Shown here: positions 8,343 to 17,743 of the stretch, piece after piece
Numbering within the stretch: position 1 is the stretch's first letter
Layout: every line of letters starts with the position of its first letter
NCBI GenBank assembly: GCA_022867625.1
Contig: JALIFM010000001.1
Coordinates: forward strand, 558,001-622,000
Source of the DNA: Lachnospiraceae bacterium NSJ-143
Lineage (GTDB): Bacteria > Bacillota > Clostridia > Lachnospirales > Anaerotignaceae
Direction: 5' to 3'
DNA: 64,000 nucleotides
The notes under the pieces: model-generated
Database searches by the model: none
What the model was told of the DNA's origin: nothing
Seen by the model: the letters and a program-made list of their open reading frames with translations, nothing else
Made by a program: the position numbers and the translations under genes

Positions 8343-8969
8343 TTATTTTTTGTTGCAGACTATAAATTTTTTGGTTCCTGATATTATTATGCTCCCGAAA
8401 GAATTGCCGAGAATCATAACTATGATGTAAAAGAATACCTTTGGCGACCACATTCCAGCCGCGCTGAAATAAAACATATTAGCTACACAGTGTTCAAAGC
8501 CGCATAAAATAAATACAATAACCGACATTATTACGGCAAAATTTTTGCCAAAAGAGTCGTTTATTGCCTTGTACGAATCGACTGCCAGATACATCAGCAC
8601 TCCGCAGAATGCAGCAAGTATGAAAATGCTTATTACAGTATCGTTAATCTTTACATTGCACAGATTCCATGCCTTTTCAATAATTGCCTGCTGCCGGGTA
8701 AGGTGCATGGCGTTTCCTACAATAAATGCGCCAACAAAGTTGCCGACAGCTATTGTCAAAAGCTCCAGCAGATATTGTACCTTGTTTTCTACAATATACC
8801 CGACTTTTCCTGTGTAAAGGCTGTATTGCCTTGCAACCACATAAAACAGGCCCACTGAGAACAGGAAAGCGCCTGCAATTTTGTTGTCCATGCAGAGATT
8901 GACAACTCCGCCAATACTAATCATCGCGCCGGCAAGTATGGCGCTTACAAAAGTTTTTGTTTTTTCCAA
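8343..8969 (-). CDS. Formate/nitrite transporter (FNT) family protein, short form
   Basis: A 208-residue membrane protein with about six helices. The signature CGFEHCVANMFY is the FNT-family GFEHSVANM motif, and QYSLYTGK corresponds to the ELFTGN region of the first half. FNT channels move formate, nitrite or hydrosulfide as pentamers. This one is shorter than the usual 250-285 residues: it begins directly at helix 1, without the N-terminal amphipathic segment. The start is a TTG at 8969 with AAGGAG 9 bases upstream; no in-frame ATG exists near. A monocistronic gene. An imperfect hairpin at about 8258-8305 precedes a T-run on the minus strand but is weak, so its terminator is uncertain. Confidence 0.85.
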   Translation of the reverse strand: MEKTKTFVSAILAGAMISIGGVVNLCMDNKIAGAFLFSVGLFYVVARQYSLYTGKVGYIVENKVQYLLELLTIAVGNFVGAFIVGNAMHLTRQQAIIEKAWNLCNVKINDTVISIFILAAFCGVLMYLAVDSYKAINDSFGKNFAVIMSVIVFILCGFEHCVANMFYFSAAGMWSPKVFFYIIVMILGNSFGSIIISGTKKFIVCNKK

Positions 8970-9185
8970 ATTCTATCACTCCTTAGTGCTGTAAATTGAT
9001 ACAATAATATAAATACTCATGATGTATAAAAAATATGTTAACATGAGATTACCACTGATATAAGTATTATACAATAGAATATCAAAAATCAGCAAATTAA
9101 TTGTCCAAGATATACAATAAAAATTCTGTGATAATAAAATTATTAATAAAAACAGTTGGGGTTAATTCAGTTTATTATATGAACA

Positions 9186-9223
9186 TTAAAAAAGCCTCAA
9201 TGCCAAAACGCATTGAGGCTTTA
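9186..9223 (-). terminator. Terminator of murC
   Basis: A 13-bp perfect stem (AAAGCCTCAATGC / GCATTGAGGCTTT) with a 6-base loop and six Ts on the minus strand. Confidence 0.92.
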
Positions 9224-9260
9224 AATACATGTTTTTAATTGTTTAACTGGTATAAACGCT

Positions 9261-10640
9261 TCATTTAATCAGGCTTTCGCCGACTTTATAAATGTCTCCG
9301 GCACCCATTGTTATTATAAGGTCGCCCTCCGCAGCTTCGCTTCTTACAATTTCCTCTATTTTATCAAAGCTTCCGGCATAGATGGCGTTTTTGCTGTTTT
9401 TGTTGATTTCATCTGCCACATCTCTGGCACTTATGATTCCTGTATCCTTTTCTCTGGCAGCGTAAATGTCTGCCAGCACCACTTTGTCGGCATTGGAGAA
9501 TGCTTTTCCAAAATCTGCCAGCAGAGTTTTGGCCCTTGAGTATGTGTGCGGCTGAAAAAGGCACCAAATTCTGTTGTGCTTGACATTTTTGGCGGCGGCA
9601 AGTGTTGCTTTTACCTCAGAAGGGTGGTGAGCATAGTCGTCTATAACTGTTATGCCGTTAAAGCTGCCTTTGTACTGAAACCGTCTGTCAACGCCGGTAT
9701 AGTTTTTGAGTCCTGATATAATGCTTTCCATATCAACGCCGGTTGAAACAGAAGCCGCACATGCAGCCAATGCGTTGAGTATATTGTGGTCTCCAGGTAC
9801 ATTAAGCTCTATTCTCCCTTTAAATTCGCCTTTGTTGTATACATCAAAAGAAGCGCGTCCTTCAGGGCTGTTGCTTATGTTTTCTGGATACCAGTCAGAA
9901 ATATTTTTATCCAGACCAAATGTCACCACATGGCTATTAAGGTTCTGTGTAATTATATCTCTGCCGCTGTCGGCGCTGTTTATAACAACATATCCGTTTT
10001 CAGGCACATTGGAAGCGAATGTATGGAATGAATTTCTTATATGGTTAATATCCTTAAAGTAGTCAAGGTGTTCAGCCTCAACATTAAGTATAACCGCTGT
10101 GTAAGGAAAAAATTGCAGGAAGCTGTCATGGTATTCGCAGGCCTCAGCAACAAAATACTCGTTTGAGCCTACATTTATGTTTCCGTGTATGGTAGACAGG
10201 TTTCCTCCTATTGTAATGGTAGGGTTTTTGCCGGCCTGAAGCATTATCTCAGAAAGCATTGACGAGGTGGTGGTTTTTCCGTGTGTTCCGGCTACGGCTA
10301 TGCTTTTGTCATAATTATCCATAATATTTCCAAGGAGCACAGCCCTTTCAACACATAGTATGCCCATTTCCTGTGCGCGTATAAGTTCAGGGTTGTCGCT
10401 TTTAACAGCGGCGGTGTATACAACAAGGTCAATCCTGTCTGTTATGTTTTCGGCTTTATGGCCTGTATTTACATTTATCCCAAGGGATTTAAGTTTTTTT
10501 GTAGCGTCTGATTCCTTCATATCCGAACCGGATACATTTAATCCTTCTTTGAAAAGTATCTGGGCGAGCCCTGACATGCTGACTCCGCCAATTCCTATAA
10601 AGTATACGTTTCTGAAGCTGTTTTTCAGGTCTAGTTTCAT
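9261..10640 (-). CDS. murC: UDP-N-acetylmuramate--L-alanine ligase
   Basis: 459 residues, the usual length for MurC, which adds L-Ala to UDP-MurNAc in cytoplasmic peptidoglycan precursor synthesis. Motifs in order: N-terminal FIGIGGVSMSGLAQIL (nucleotide-sugar fold), P-loop GTHGKTTTSSM near residue 110, the central EAEHLDYFKD, and C-terminal DDYAHHPSEV followed by FQPHTYSR. The start at 10640 (MKLDLKN) places the Rossmann strand where other MurC proteins have it; an ATG at 10664 is equally in frame, and neither has a strong ribosome binding site (only GGGGC 12 bases before 10640). A lone gene with its own promoter and terminator. Confidence 0.95.
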   Translation of the reverse strand: MKLDLKNSFRNVYFIGIGGVSMSGLAQILFKEGLNVSGSDMKESDATKKLKSLGINVNTGHKAENITDRIDLVVYTAAVKSDNPELIRAQEMGILCVERAVLLGNIMDNYDKSIAVAGTHGKTTTSSMLSEIMLQAGKNPTITIGGNLSTIHGNINVGSNEYFVAEACEYHDSFLQFFPYTAVILNVEAEHLDYFKDINHIRNSFHTFASNVPENGYVVINSADSGRDIITQNLNSHVVTFGLDKNISDWYPENISNSPEGRASFDVYNKGEFKGRIELNVPGDHNILNALAACAASVSTGVDMESIISGLKNYTGVDRRFQYKGSFNGITVIDDYAHHPSEVKATLAAAKNVKHNRIWCLFQPHTYSRAKTLLADFGKAFSNADKVVLADIYAAREKDTGIISARDVADEINKNSKNAIYAGSFDKIEEIVRSEAAEGDLIITMGAGDIYKVGESLIK

Positions 10641-10684
10641 AATTAATTTAACGCCCCAATTCATTTTAAATGTTCTGAATATTA

Positions 10685-10713
10685 AGTATACTACACTAAA
10701 TTTTGAAAGTCTA
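10685..10713 (-). promoter_or_regulatory. Probable sigma-A promoter of murC
   Basis: On the minus strand TAGACT, 17-base spacer, TATACT (10690-10685), 45 bases before the chosen start. Confidence 0.55.
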
Positions 10714-11205
10714 TACAGTTTAAGGTAATAATTTTTAATAAATTCTTATATTTTACGCCTTATACATGGGCGTTTAAAACCAGAAAATATCAGTGTGCTT
10801 TTAAGTTCTGTTTAAAATTTTGTGGTTCTAAGATATGTTTGTCCGAATAGAAATTTAATTATACGGGCTTTTTATTTTACAGCACGGCAATAAAATTTTT
10901 TTCTGCGCCGCAGGCTTTTGGCTGCTGCTGCCATGTGTTCAATTGTTTTAATAAAAGTACATAAAATACAGGGCGGCTTTATGTAAAATATTGCCTGATA
11001 ATAAAAAAGTTTTAGTTTTTTTGTGCAAAATTTAAGAAAATGGTGAAATAAAAATTAAAATCAGCACCAAATTTTTAAAGGTTTGTATACTCAAAGTTTC
11101 AAAATATTATTTATTATAGTTAAAAAATGTGATAAAATAAAATAACAAGCAAGTGCTTAAAATGCTTCCGTGAAATTTATCGCGGGGCTGTTGGGAGATG
11201 GTGAT
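10714..11205. other. Long divergent intergenic region between murC and glgC
   Basis: About 490 A/T-rich bases. Only the murC promoter at its left edge is clear. No ORF with a ribosome binding site is visible. GC is locally higher at 10895-10940, where short GCAG/CTGC arms could pair. The glgC promoter should lie in the right-hand part, perhaps using the GATAAAAT at about 11131, but no good -35 goes with it. No riboswitch recognised. Confidence 0.4.
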
Positions 11206-12489
11206 ATGAGTAAAAATGAAATGATAGCCATGCTTTTGGCCGGCGGACAGGGAAGCCGACTCGGCGTGCTGACAAATAAAATTGCCAAGCCTGCCGTAGC
11301 TTTTGGAGGAATGTACAGAATAATTGACTTTCCTTTAAGCAACTGTGTCAATTCGGGTGTATATAATGTTGGGGTACTTACTCAGTACCAGCCGCTCAGG
11401 CTGAACAAGCATATTGGTATAGGCATACCATGGGACCTTGACCGCAAAAACGGGGGTGTAACTATACTTGCCCCGCATGTTAAGGCAGGAGTAGAAAGCG
11501 GAGAGTGGTTTATGGGTACTGCCAACGCTATATACCAGAATATTGAGTATATAGACGCAAACGACCCGGAATATGTACTGGTGCTCTCGGGTGACCATAT
11601 TTATAAAATGGATTACTCGCAGATGCTTGATTTCCACAAAAAGAACAACTGCGCTGCTACAATAGCCGTTCTTGAGGTGCCTTTTGAGGAGGCCTGCCGT
11701 TTTGGCATAATGAATACGCGTGAGGATGACAAGATATACGAGTTTGAAGAAAAGCCTGAAAATCCAAAGAGCAACCTTGCTTCTATGGGCATTTACATAT
11801 TCACATGGAGCAAGCTCAGGGAAGCGCTTATAAAGGACAGCAAAATACATTCTGACAGCGATTTTGGAATGCATATTATACCCAAGATGCTTGAGGAAGG
11901 GGAAAATATTTACGCATGGAGGTTTAAGGATTACTGGAAGGATGTAGGAACTGTAGAAAGCTATTGGCAGGCTAATATGGAGCTTATAAAGACACTTCCG
12001 TCGTTTAACCTTTATGAGGATTTCTGGAAGATATATACAAATACTGAAACACAGCCTCCGCAGTATATAGCACCTACAGGGCATGTAAAAAAATCAATTG
12101 TATCTGACGGATGCGAAATTTACGGCGAGGTTATAAATTCTGTTTTAAGTCCTGATGTAATAATTGAGGAGGGCGCCTGTGTTAAAGATTCGATAATTAT
12201 GACTGGCACTGTTGTAAAAAGCGGCACTGTAATAGACAGGTGTATTATTGACGAATACTGTGTTGTTGGAAAAAATGTAAACATGGGCTTTGGCGATGAA
12301 ATTATTAACGAGTGCAAGCCGAAGATATATAACACGGGAATAACGGTTATAGGGGAGCACTCTACTGTGCCTGACGGTGTGACAATAGGCAAGAACTGTG
12401 TTGTTCACGGAAAAACCTCCGCAGCTGATTATAATGACAGTGTGCTGGAGAGCGGAAAATCTTTAATAAGAGAGGAGGGTGAGTTATGA
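11206..12489 (+). CDS. glgC: Glucose-1-phosphate adenylyltransferase, catalytic subunit
   Basis: 427 residues. Makes ADP-glucose from ATP and glucose-1-phosphate, the committed step of bacterial glycogen synthesis. The nucleotidyltransferase signature is intact: [25 protein letters not shown], then GTANAIYQN and [12 protein letters not shown], followed by FEEKPENP. The C-terminal third is a left-handed beta-helix (hexapeptide pattern from about residue 290). The ATG at 11206 has GGGAG 8 bases upstream; an in-frame GTG at 11170 lacks one. It overlaps glgD by 4 bases, and the pair probably forms a GlgC/GlgD heterotetramer as known in Firmicutes. No glycogen synthase or branching gene is present in the window. 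Confidence 0.95.
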   Translation: MSKNEMIAMLLAGGQGSRLGVLTNKIAKPAVAFGGMYRIIDFPLSNCVNSGVYNVGVLTQYQPLRLNKHIGIGIPWDLDRKNGGVTILAPHVKAGVESGEWFMGTANAIYQNIEYIDANDPEYVLVLSGDHIYKMDYSQMLDFHKKNNCAATIAVLEVPFEEACRFGIMNTREDDKIYEFEEKPENPKSNLASMGIYIFTWSKLREALIKDSKIHSDSDFGMHIIPKMLEEGENIYAWRFKDYWKDVGTVESYWQANMELIKTLPSFNLYEDFWKIYTNTETQPPQYIAPTGHVKKSIVSDGCEIYGEVINSVLSPDVIIEEGACVKDSIIMTGTVVKSGTVIDRCIIDEYCVVGKNVNMGFGDEIINECKPKIYNTGITVIGEHSTVPDGVTIGKNCVVHGKTSAADYNDSVLESGKSLIREEGEL

Positions 12490-13601
12490 AAGCTATAGGA
12501 ATAATTCTTGCAGGCGGAAACAATGAGATGCGCTTGGGAGACCTTACGGGGCTTAGGGCCGCTTCAGCAATGCCGGTAGGCAGCTGCTACAGAGCGATAG
12601 ATTTCCCTCTCAGCAATATGTCAAATTCCGCGGTTAACAAAGTTGCTGTAATAACACAGTATAATTCGCGTTCGCTTCATGACCATCTTTCCAGCTCAAA
12701 ATGGTGGGATTTTGGAAGGAAGCACGGCGGACTTTATGTGTTTACACCATATATCAGCAGTGAGAATTCATTCTGGTTCAGGGGTACAGCTGATTCTATA
12801 TATCAGAATATATCGTTTTTGGAAAGAAGCAACGAAAGCTATGTTGTCATAGCGTCCGGCGATTCTATCTATAAAATGGACTACAGGAAGGTAATTGAGT
12901 ACCATAAAAACAAAGGCGCGGATATAACTGTTGTCTGCAAGGAAATGTACGACAGGGACCTTACAAAGTTTGGAATTATGCAGCTTAACAGTGATGGCCG
13001 CATAATGGAGTTTGAGGAAAAGCCTATAGAGCCTCAGACAAACATAGCGTCGCTGGGAATATATATTATATCAAGAACACTCCTTATAGACCTGCTCAAT
13101 GAGATAGTGCCTGAGGGAAGGTTTGACATAGTAAAGGATATTATTATAAGGTTCAGAAGAAAACTGAATATATGCGCCTATAAGTTCGACGGCTACTGGT
13201 CGTCTGTTGGAAGCGGCATTATGGAATACTACAATACTAATATGGATTTTCTCAAATGCGACATACGTAGGAAATTTACAAAGGATTTTCCATATACATT
13301 TACAAAACCTAAAGATGAGCCGCCTGTAAAGTATAATGAGAATGCAGATGTGTCAAACGCCGCTATAGGCGGAGGAAGCATCATAAACGGCAAGGTGGAG
13401 GGCTCTGTGCTGTTTAGAAGAGTCTATGTAGGTGAGAACACAGTAGTCAAAAACTCAATACTCATGGAGGGCTGCTATATTGGCAACAACTGTGTTGTTG
13501 AAAATGCGATACTCGACAAACAGGTTGTGGTTTCTGACGGAAGGCAGGTAATAGGAAAGGAAAACGAACCGGCTGTATTTAAGAAGCGCTCTACTGTTTA
13601 A
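12486..13601 (+). CDS. glgD: Glucose-1-phosphate adenylyltransferase regulatory subunit GlgD
   Basis: 371 residues, homologous to GlgC but with a changed nucleotide-binding loop ([13 protein letters not shown] in place of GGQGSRLG), as expected for the GlgD paralog, which modulates GlgC rather than catalysing strongly on its own. Shared features include [19 protein letters not shown] and [11 protein letters not shown], with a short beta-helix end. The ATG overlaps the glgC stop (ATGA) and follows GAGGAGG, so translation is coupled. The last codons are followed by about 100 bases with no clear terminator before spoVG. Confidence 0.93.
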   Translation: MKAIGIILAGGNNEMRLGDLTGLRAASAMPVGSCYRAIDFPLSNMSNSAVNKVAVITQYNSRSLHDHLSSSKWWDFGRKHGGLYVFTPYISSENSFWFRGTADSIYQNISFLERSNESYVVIASGDSIYKMDYRKVIEYHKNKGADITVVCKEMYDRDLTKFGIMQLNSDGRIMEFEEKPIEPQTNIASLGIYIISRTLLIDLLNEIVPEGRFDIVKDIIIRFRRKLNICAYKFDGYWSSVGSGIMEYYNTNMDFLKCDIRRKFTKDFPYTFTKPKDEPPVKYNENADVSNAAIGGGSIINGKVEGSVLFRRVYVGENTVVKNSILMEGCYIGNNCVVENAILDKQVVVSDGRQVIGKENEPAVFKKRSTV

Positions 13602-13702
13602 ATTATATATCATCTAAAGAGAACAGCGGTTTTATACGGCAAAAATAATACTGTGATAGTTTAAGGGGATTTATATTGCGGTACAAAAAGGGGTGCATGT
13701 TT

Positions 13703-13996
13703 ATGCGTATAACTGATGTAAGGATACGTAAGATAAACAAAGAAGGAAGAATGAAAGCTATAGTTTCAGTAACCTTTGATGATGCGTTTGTTGTGCATGA
13801 CATAAAGGTTATTGAAAAGGACGAGGGAATATTTATAGCTATGCCAAGCAGAAAAACTGCGGATGGTGAGTTCAGGGATATTGCCCACCCAATTAACCAG
13901 TCGGCAAGAGAAATGATTCAGACCGCTGTGCTTGATGAGTATTATAATGCCGTTGAGTCTTGTGATGAGTTTGACAGCACGCAGGATGAAGAATAA
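13703..13996 (+). CDS. spoVG: Septation protein SpoVG
   Basis: 97 residues, almost entirely the conserved SpoVG domain: [19 protein letters not shown] at the start, [10 protein letters not shown], then [18 protein letters not shown]. SpoVG is a small RNA/DNA-binding regulator tied to sporulation septation and cell-surface processes. I chose the ATG at 13703, with AAGGGG 9 bases upstream, because other SpoVG proteins begin here; the GTG-type extension upstream is not conserved. No sigma-H promoter could be recognised. Unlike Bacillus, where it precedes glmU, here it follows glgCD. A strong terminator follows. Confidence 0.96.
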   Translation: MRITDVRIRKINKEGRMKAIVSVTFDDAFVVHDIKVIEKDEGIFIAMPSRKTADGEFRDIAHPINQSAREMIQTAVLDEYYNAVESCDEFDSTQDEE

Positions 13997-14004
13997 AAAC
14001 TGAT

Positions 14005-14050
14005 ATGAATACAAAGAACCGGCATTAAATGCCGGTTCTTTGTATTTCAG
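14005..14050. terminator. Bidirectional terminator between spoVG and the EamA gene
   Basis: An 18-bp perfect stem (AATACAAAGAACCGGCAT and its complement) with a 3-base loop sits between two convergent genes. It can serve both strands. Confidence 0.88.
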
Positions 14051-14060
14051 TCTGTTCAGT

Positions 14061-14963
14061 TTATAGGCTTTCACCTGTTTTTATTGGGTTTTTAACCCCA
14101 TTCTGCTTCATAACCCTAAGTGACGAGTAGACAACTGCCGATATAATTACAATTCCGCCCACAACTTCTTTTACAGAAGGAGTTTCATCAAGGAGTAAGG
14201 CAGCCAGAATAATTCCGTAAATAGGTTCAACAGATGTAAGCACGCTTGCTGTCTGGGCTGATACACCTTTAAGCCCGTTGATATAGCAGTAGCGGCTAAA
14301 GAGTGTAAACACAGTGCTGAAAAGCAGTATGTACAAAATATCACTCAGGGAAACCGGATTAAGCCCTGTGAATATACATATTGGAAGGAGTGCTATAAAT
14401 ACTATTGACTGCTCATAAAATGATATTATAACTCCATTGAGCTCTTTTACAAACTTCCTCTCAAGAACCGATATGAGAGCGAATGTAAGTCCTGCCAGTA
14501 TACCTTCAATAAAGCCCTGAAGCATGGTGCTGCCCATATCAAACTTAGGCACGACTATAGCTACTCCGGCAAAGGCCACAAGCGCTGTAAGTATATTTTC
14601 TTTTTTAAGCTTTTCTTCCTTAAAAAACATTGGCTCAATAAATGTGGCAAATATTGGGCAGGTAGAGAAGGTTAAAAGTGATATTGCCACAGTTGAAATC
14701 TGGACAGAATGATAAAATAATACCCAGTGTACTGTTAAAATTGCACCTAAAAGCAAAACCTTGAGATAACTGTCGCGGCTGCCCAGACTTATACTGATTT
14801 TTTTGAGCCTGAAAATAAAAAACATAATAATAACGGAAAAGAAAACCCTCCCGGCTACTATAACAAACGCCGGCTGGTTTATAAGCTTTCCAAACAGGCT
14901 TGAGCTTCCAAACAGGGCAACGGCTATGTGCACCAGCAGCAGGCTTTTATTCTTTTTTTGCAT
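14061..14963 (-). CDS. DMT family transporter (two EamA domains)
   Basis: 300 residues with about ten hydrophobic segments arranged as two tandem EamA repeats: the first covers residues 5-135 (start SLLLVHIAVALFGSSS), the second about 150-285 (FSRYCYINGLKGVSAQTAS, SVEPIYGIILAALLLDE). This is the usual drug/metabolite exporter layout in the cytoplasmic membrane. The ATG at 14963 has AAGGA about 10 bases upstream. Substrate cannot be read from the sequence; relatives export amino acids or metabolites. Convergent with spoVG and divergent from glmS, so it is a single-gene unit. Confidence 0.9.
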   Translation of the reverse strand: MQKKNKSLLLVHIAVALFGSSSLFGKLINQPAFVIVAGRVFFSVIIMFFIFRLKKISISLGSRDSYLKVLLLGAILTVHWVLFYHSVQISTVAISLLTFSTCPIFATFIEPMFFKEEKLKKENILTALVAFAGVAIVVPKFDMGSTMLQGFIEGILAGLTFALISVLERKFVKELNGVIISFYEQSIVFIALLPICIFTGLNPVSLSDILYILLFSTVFTLFSRYCYINGLKGVSAQTASVLTSVEPIYGIILAALLLDETPSVKEVVGGIVIISAVVYSSLRVMKQNGVKNPIKTGESL

Positions 14964-15086
14964 TAATATACATCCTTCCCCACCAAATATTTATAAATTA
15001 GATTATAACATCATTAAAATCCAAGTCAACAGCAAAAGCAGGCTTAGAGTACAAATTTTATTAATAAATACAGCTCAAAAATGGTA

Positions 15087-15115
15087 TTGTTTGATTATAA
15101 CAACAATGATATAAT
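15087..15115 (+). promoter_or_regulatory. Sigma-A promoter of glmS
   Basis: TTGTTT, 17-base spacer, TATAAT. The implied start near 15122 leaves a leader of only about 50 bases, too short for a glmS ribozyme. Confidence 0.75.
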
Positions 15116-15172
15116 AAATCATTAATGTTTAAAGCGAGAATTTTTTGTTCCGGTCAACAGGAGGTAAAATAT

Positions 15173-17008
15173 ATGTGTGGTATAGTAGGATATGTAGGCC
15201 CGTCACAGGCGCCGACTATTTTGATGGACGGACTTAAACGCCTTGAATACAGAGGATATGATTCGGCAGGAATAGCGGTCCATGACGGAAACAGAATAAA
15301 TATGCTTAAGGCTAAGGGAAAGCTTATTAACCTTGCTGAAAAGCTGAAAGAAAACCCTGTAAAGGGTACCTTGGGGATAGGGCACACGAGGTGGGCTACC
15401 CATGGGGCGCCAAGCGATATAAACTCCCACCCGCAGCTCAGCGGCGACAGTGTAATTGCTGTTGTCCATAACGGTATAATAGAAAATTACCTGGACATAA
15501 AGGAAGAACTTTCTCAGAAGGGATATAAATTTGTATCAGAAACTGATACAGAGACAGTGGCGCACCTGATAGATTTTTATTACAAATCAGGCATGGGGTT
15601 TTTTGAGTCGGTATTCAAGACACTTGAAAGAATAGAAGGGGCATACGCCCTTGGAATACTCTGCAAAGATTACCCTGATACGCTTATTGCGGCAAGAAAA
15701 AACTGCCCGCTTGTAGTGGGAAAGGGGCAGGGAGAAAATTTTATAGCCTCGGATATACCGGCTATACTCCATCATACAAGAGATGTATATTTTCTTGACG
15801 ACAATGAAATTGCCGTTATTAAGGCCGACAGCATAAAAATATATGACAGAAACCAGAACGAGGTACAGAGGGATATATATAACGTAAAATGGGATATAGA
15901 TGCAGCTGAAAAGGGCGGATATGAGCATTTTATGATTAAGGAGATAAACGAGCAGCCAAAGATTATACAGGACCTTGTGGAAAGAAGAATGCCTGAAGGC
16001 AGGGATACAATCGACATGAGCGGCATAAAGCTCAGAAAAGAAAATATCCAGAACCTCAGCAGGATATATATTGTTGCCTGTGGTACTGCCTACCATGCCG
16101 GGCTTATAGGTAAAAGCCTTATTGAAAAGCTTACAAGAATTCCTGTAATAGCCGATGTGGCAAGCGAGTTCAGGTACAGAGACCCTGTTTTGGATGAAAA
16201 GACACTCCTTATTGTGGTTTCACAGTCCGGCGAAACAGCTGACACTCTTGAGGCCCTTAAAATGGCTAAAAGAAGCGGGGCAAGGGTGATGGCAGTTGTT
16301 AACGCGGTGGGAAGCTCAATAGCCCGTGAGGCTGACGATGTGTTTTATATACTTGCGGGGCCGGAGATATCTGTAGCCTCCACAAAGGCGTTTACAGCTC
16401 AGGTTGTAGCTATGGAGCTTATAGCACTGAGCATGGCTCAAGAGCTTGGAAAATTCAGCACAGAACAGTTTAATAAAATAAAGGAAGAAATATATTCAGT
16501 GCCTTCGAGTATTTCAAAAATACTTCAGAAATCATCTGTTGAAAAGGCGCTGGCTGAAAAATATTCCGGCTCATCAAACGTTTTCTTTATAGGACGTGGA
16601 CTGGACTATATAGTTTCAATGGAAGGCTCTCTTAAGCTTAAGGAAATAGCGTATCTGCACAGCGAGGCTTACGCCGCCGGAGAGCTGAAGCATGGCCCGA
16701 TAGCCATGATAGATGAGAACACACTTGTTATAGCTGTACTTACTCAGGAGGAGCTTTTTGAAAAAACGCTCAGCAATATCAAAGAGGTCAAGGCAAGAGG
16801 CGCCAAGGTGCTGGCTGTTGCTATGGAGGGCAAAAGCGAGTTTAAAGGCGAGGTGGACGATGTAATATATATACCGCGCTCCTCATGGATGACTGCGCCT
16901 ATACTGGCGGCTGTGCCTGCACAGCTGTTTGCCTATTATGTGGCGTACTGCCTTGGTACGGACATTGACCAGCCAAGAAACCTGGCTAAATCAGTTACTG
17001 TAGAATAA
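15173..17008 (+). CDS. glmS: Glutamine--fructose-6-phosphate aminotransferase (isomerizing)
   Basis: 611 residues, full length. Makes glucosamine-6-phosphate for cell-wall precursors. The N-terminal glutaminase begins MCGIVGYVG with the catalytic Cys at position 2, followed by RGYDSAGIA and HTRWATHG. Two SIS sugar-isomerase domains follow (ACGTAYHAG, SQSGETADT, later GRGLDYIVSMEGSLKLKE), and the end PRNLAKSVTVE is the conserved C-terminus. The ATG at 15173 follows AGGAGG and exposes Cys2; the upstream ATG at 15125 would not. The leader does not contain the glmS ribozyme, so regulation must differ from Bacillus. Confidence 0.97.
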   Translation: MCGIVGYVGPSQAPTILMDGLKRLEYRGYDSAGIAVHDGNRINMLKAKGKLINLAEKLKENPVKGTLGIGHTRWATHGAPSDINSHPQLSGDSVIAVVHNGIIENYLDIKEELSQKGYKFVSETDTETVAHLIDFYYKSGMGFFESVFKTLERIEGAYALGILCKDYPDTLIAARKNCPLVVGKGQGENFIASDIPAILHHTRDVYFLDDNEIAVIKADSIKIYDRNQNEVQRDIYNVKWDIDAAEKGGYEHFMIKEINEQPKIIQDLVERRMPEGRDTIDMSGIKLRKENIQNLSRIYIVACGTAYHAGLIGKSLIEKLTRIPVIADVASEFRYRDPVLDEKTLLIVVSQSGETADTLEALKMAKRSGARVMAVVNAVGSSIAREADDVFYILAGPEISVASTKAFTAQVVAMELIALSMAQELGKFSTEQFNKIKEEIYSVPSSISKILQKSSVEKALAEKYSGSSNVFFIGRGLDYIVSMEGSLKLKEIAYLHSEAYAAGELKHGPIAMIDENTLVIAVLTQEELFEKTLSNIKEVKARGAKVLAVAMEGKSEFKGEVDDVIYIPRSSWMTAPILAAVPAQLFAYYVAYCLGTDIDQPRNLAKSVTVE

Positions 17009-17021
17009 AGGTTATTTTATT

Positions 17022-17056
17022 TCCCCCGCAGTTTTAGGCTGTTGGGGGATTTTTTG
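17022..17056 (+). terminator. Terminator of glmS
   Basis: TCCCCCGCAG pairs with CTGTTGGGGGA with a small bulge, followed by six Ts. Confidence 0.88.
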
Positions 17057-17189
17057 TAATATTTATTGTGTAGAGGCCTTAAGTGGAATATTGTACCCAT
17101 ACAAAAAGGCATTTTTTTGGCAATACTATATTAATTTTTAAATAGCCGTGTTATCATTTTCCCAACAGAAAAAGGGGAGAGGGGATAAC

Positions 17190-17714
17190 ATGAAAGAAAA
17201 AATGACAACAAAACAGCTTTGTATAGGCGGCCTTTTTATAGCTATAGTCTGCCTGTGCACAATGATGCTTCAAATACCTGTGCCGGCAACAAGCGGATAT
17301 ATCCATCTTGGCGACAGCGTAATACTTATAATCGCGGTGTTTTTTGGGTGGAAGTATGGAATGCTGGCCGGTGGCATTGGCTCAGCACTGGCGGATTTGT
17401 TTTCGGGGTACCCGCACTGGGTTTTATTTACGCTCATAATTAAAGGAACCATGGGACTTTTAATAGGCAGTGTTTCTGATTTCGACAGAGGAAACAGGAA
17501 TATTTTTTCAGCCAGAAATGTTCTGGCTTCTGTTATTGGAATTGCATGTATGGTTGCAGGATATCTTTTAGGAGGTACTGTGCTTAAAGGAAGCTTTGCA
17601 GTTGCGCTTACATCTGTACCGTCAAACATTGTTCAGGGAATAGGCGGGCTGATAATATACTATGTAATCGGCTTCGCGTTTGAAAAAGCCAAAATATTCA
17701 AGCTTCTGAACTGA
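17190..17714 (+). CDS. ECF transporter S component (substrate-specific subunit)
   Basis: 174 residues and about six transmembrane helices. The segment YIHLGDSVILI followed by GSALADLFSGY and TLIIKGTMGLLIG is the signature of the ECF S-component family PF07155. These small membrane proteins bind one vitamin or metabolite and share an EcfA1A2T energising module; such a module lies at 59988-62490 in this window. The ATG at 17190 follows a GGGGAGAGGGG stretch. No vitamin riboswitch is recognisable in the 130 bases upstream, so the ligand (possibly a pyrimidine, pantothenate or similar) remains open. Followed after 29 bases by a GNAT gene, probably co-transcribed. Confidence 0.88.
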   Translation: MKEKMTTKQLCIGGLFIAIVCLCTMMLQIPVPATSGYIHLGDSVILIIAVFFGWKYGMLAGGIGSALADLFSGYPHWVLFTLIIKGTMGLLIGSVSDFDRGNRNIFSARNVLASVIGIACMVAGYLLGGTVLKGSFAVALTSVPSNIVQGIGGLIIYYVIGFAFEKAKIFKLLN

Positions 17715-17743
17715 GTTATATATAAGTTTTATGGAGGGGAACA

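Noticed and set aside
11335-12084. 249-codon antisense ORF inside glgC
   Set aside because: Mirror reading of a conserved enzyme gene; sequence composition is biased and no start signal is present.
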